Shown one piece after another: positions 63,229 through 64,000 of a stretch of DNA of 64,000 bases. Location: NCBI RefSeq assembly GCF_005543295.1, contig NZ_SRSG01000010.1, positions 130,362-194,361 of the forward strand. Reading direction: 5' to 3'. Each line of letters starts with the position of its first letter. Position 1 is the stretch's first letter. Source of the DNA: Halalkalirubrum salinum. GTDB taxonomy: Archaea; Halobacteriota; Halobacteria; Halobacteriales; Haloferacaceae. Under the pieces are notes generated by a model, which did no database searches, was not told the origin of the DNA, and saw nothing but the letters and a program-made list of their open reading frames with translations. A program made the position numbers and the translations under genes.

Positions 63229-63936
63229 GTGAAAGGAAAGGAGTGGTATCAGGCCGACGAGGTAGCCGAGGAGTACGATAACAAGCGATTCTCGGAGGGC
63301 GGCCGGCTGATCGACCGTCGTGAGAAGGCCGCGGTTCTGTCGGCGCTCGGACCCGTCGAAGGCAAACAGATCCTCGAAGTCGCCTGTGGAACGGGTCGAT
63401 TCACCGTCATGCTCGCCGATCGCGGCGCGGACATTGTTGGACTAGACATCTCACCGGCGATGATGGCAAAAGGACGACAAAAAGCCAAGGATGCGGACGT
63501 CGCCGATCACGTCGAGTTCATGCGCGGGGACGCCGCCCGGTTGCCGTTTCCGGACGATCACTTCGACGCAGTGTTTGCAATGCGGTTTTTCCACCTGGCA
63601 GATACCCCAGTCACCTTCCTCCGAGAGCTGCGCCGCGTCTCGAAGTCACAGGTGTTTTTCGACACCTTTCGGCGGCCGAGCACCAGAGTGTTATACAACT
63701 GGCTGTTGCCGATGGGTTCACGCCTCTACTCGAACCGAGACGTCGAGAGTCTCTTGGCCGACGCAGAGTTACGGCTCGAAAACGCAAGCTACGACTTCGT
63801 GTTGCCGTACGGGTTTTATCGGAGCCTCCCGGGATCGATCGCGCGGCCGTTTCGCTCGATTGACACCGCAATCGGGGCGACAGAAATTGGCGATGCGATC
63901 GCCTCAGTCTCGTATTGGGACACTCGCGTCGAGTGA
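63229..63936 (+). CDS. Class I SAM-dependent methyltransferase
   Basis: Rossmann-fold methyltransferase of 235 residues from GTG 63229. Motif I is LEVACGTGRFTVMLADRGADIVGLDIS (about 47-73) and the post-I block is RGDAARLPFPDDHFDAVFAMRFFHL. It resembles the UbiE/methyltransferase-11 family. The C-terminal third is unusual for that family and may bind the acceptor. Another GTG at 63178 is in frame but adds 17 residues without family character. A TATA-like TTATAA lies at about 63153-63158. The substrate is unknown. Confidence 0.8.
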   Translation: MKGKEWYQADEVAEEYDNKRFSEGGRLIDRREKAAVLSALGPVEGKQILEVACGTGRFTVMLADRGADIVGLDISPAMMAKGRQKAKDADVADHVEFMRGDAARLPFPDDHFDAVFAMRFFHLADTPVTFLRELRRVSKSQVFFDTFRRPSTRVLYNWLLPMGSRLYSNRDVESLLADAELRLENASYDFVLPYGFYRSLPGSIARPFRSIDTAIGATEIGDAIASVSYWDTRVE

Positions 63937-64000
63937 GCAGGGCGCTTCGTTGTAGCGCTATATTTCTTCGTCGACGATTTCGCCGACCGCAAAGTTCGAT

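Overview
This window comes from a haloarchaeon (class Halobacteria). The evidence is direct: strongly acidic proteomes, a halorhodopsin with a Bat-type regulator, LonB, a Cct3-like thermosome subunit, RIO2, aIF2-beta with a TRAM tail, ribosomal protein L15e, the cdrL/cdrS-ftsZ2 cell-division block, NcsA and UbaA, Tat-lipobox solute-binding proteins, and many leaderless promoters with a TATA box about 25 nt before the start codon. GC is roughly 60% by eye. The hexamer CGATCG is strikingly frequent (six copies in the first kilobase). The order cbiB-HAD ... cdrL-cdrS-ftsZ2-ncsA suggests Haloferacales-like synteny, but I cannot name a genus.

Layout. 0-4 kb: pantoate kinase (CoA), halorhodopsin and a Bat-like PAS/GAF/HTH regulator. 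4-12 kb: aspS, then a membrane-lipid/glycoconjugate block made of GGGP synthase, an LPG-synthase-like flippase, an AlkP-superfamily hydrolase, two GT4 glycosyltransferases and an LssY-like membrane protein. 12-23 kb: late cobalamin synthesis and salvage (cbiP, cobA, cbiZ, cobD; then cobY, cobS, cbiB and a HAD phosphatase), split by an insert holding a sugar dehydrogenase, DoxX and an AAA ATPase-nuclease. 23-32 kb: housekeeping genes and cell division (M24 peptidase, aIF2-beta, aldo-keto reductase, cdrL, cdrS-ftsZ2, ncsA, a PAS protein, an FAH enzyme, RIO2). 32.8-33.6 kb: an AT-richer VapBC module. 33.6-35.8 kb: cbiE-cbiA. 35.8-45.6 kb: a maltodextrin regulon with TrmB, a GH15 glucoamylase-like enzyme, MalK, a GH13 enzyme and MalEFG. 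45.8-64 kb: L15e, a chemotaxis transducer, UbaA, a thioesterase, NikR, PAP2, an unusual solute-binding protein, a FrnE-like oxidoreductase, ThiD, a CPBP protease, LonB, NadM with a SAM hydrolase, a thermosome subunit, an amidohydrolase, a GT2, a winged-helix regulator and a methyltransferase.

How the parts fit. CbiE and CbiA act in corrin-ring formation. CbiP, CobA, CobD, CbiB, CobY and CobS complete and attach the nucleotide loop, while CbiZ allows salvage. The HAD gene, overlapping cbiB, may supply the missing phosphatase. The maltodextrin block imports oligosaccharide (MalEFGK) and cuts it (GH13, GH15), presumably under TrmB. CdrL, CdrS and FtsZ2 form a division-control unit with palindromic GTAAGAC/GTCTTAC sites in its control region.

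The most unusual items are an oligopeptide/nickel-family solute-binding protein whose C-terminal lobe segment precedes its N-terminal part (an apparent circular permutation, 51004-52797), the CGATCG iteration, the GTAAGAC sites of the division operon, and a 26-bp duplication that creates a 9-codon coupling mini-ORF between cbiE and cbiA. I found no tRNA, rRNA, CRISPR array or insertion sequence.
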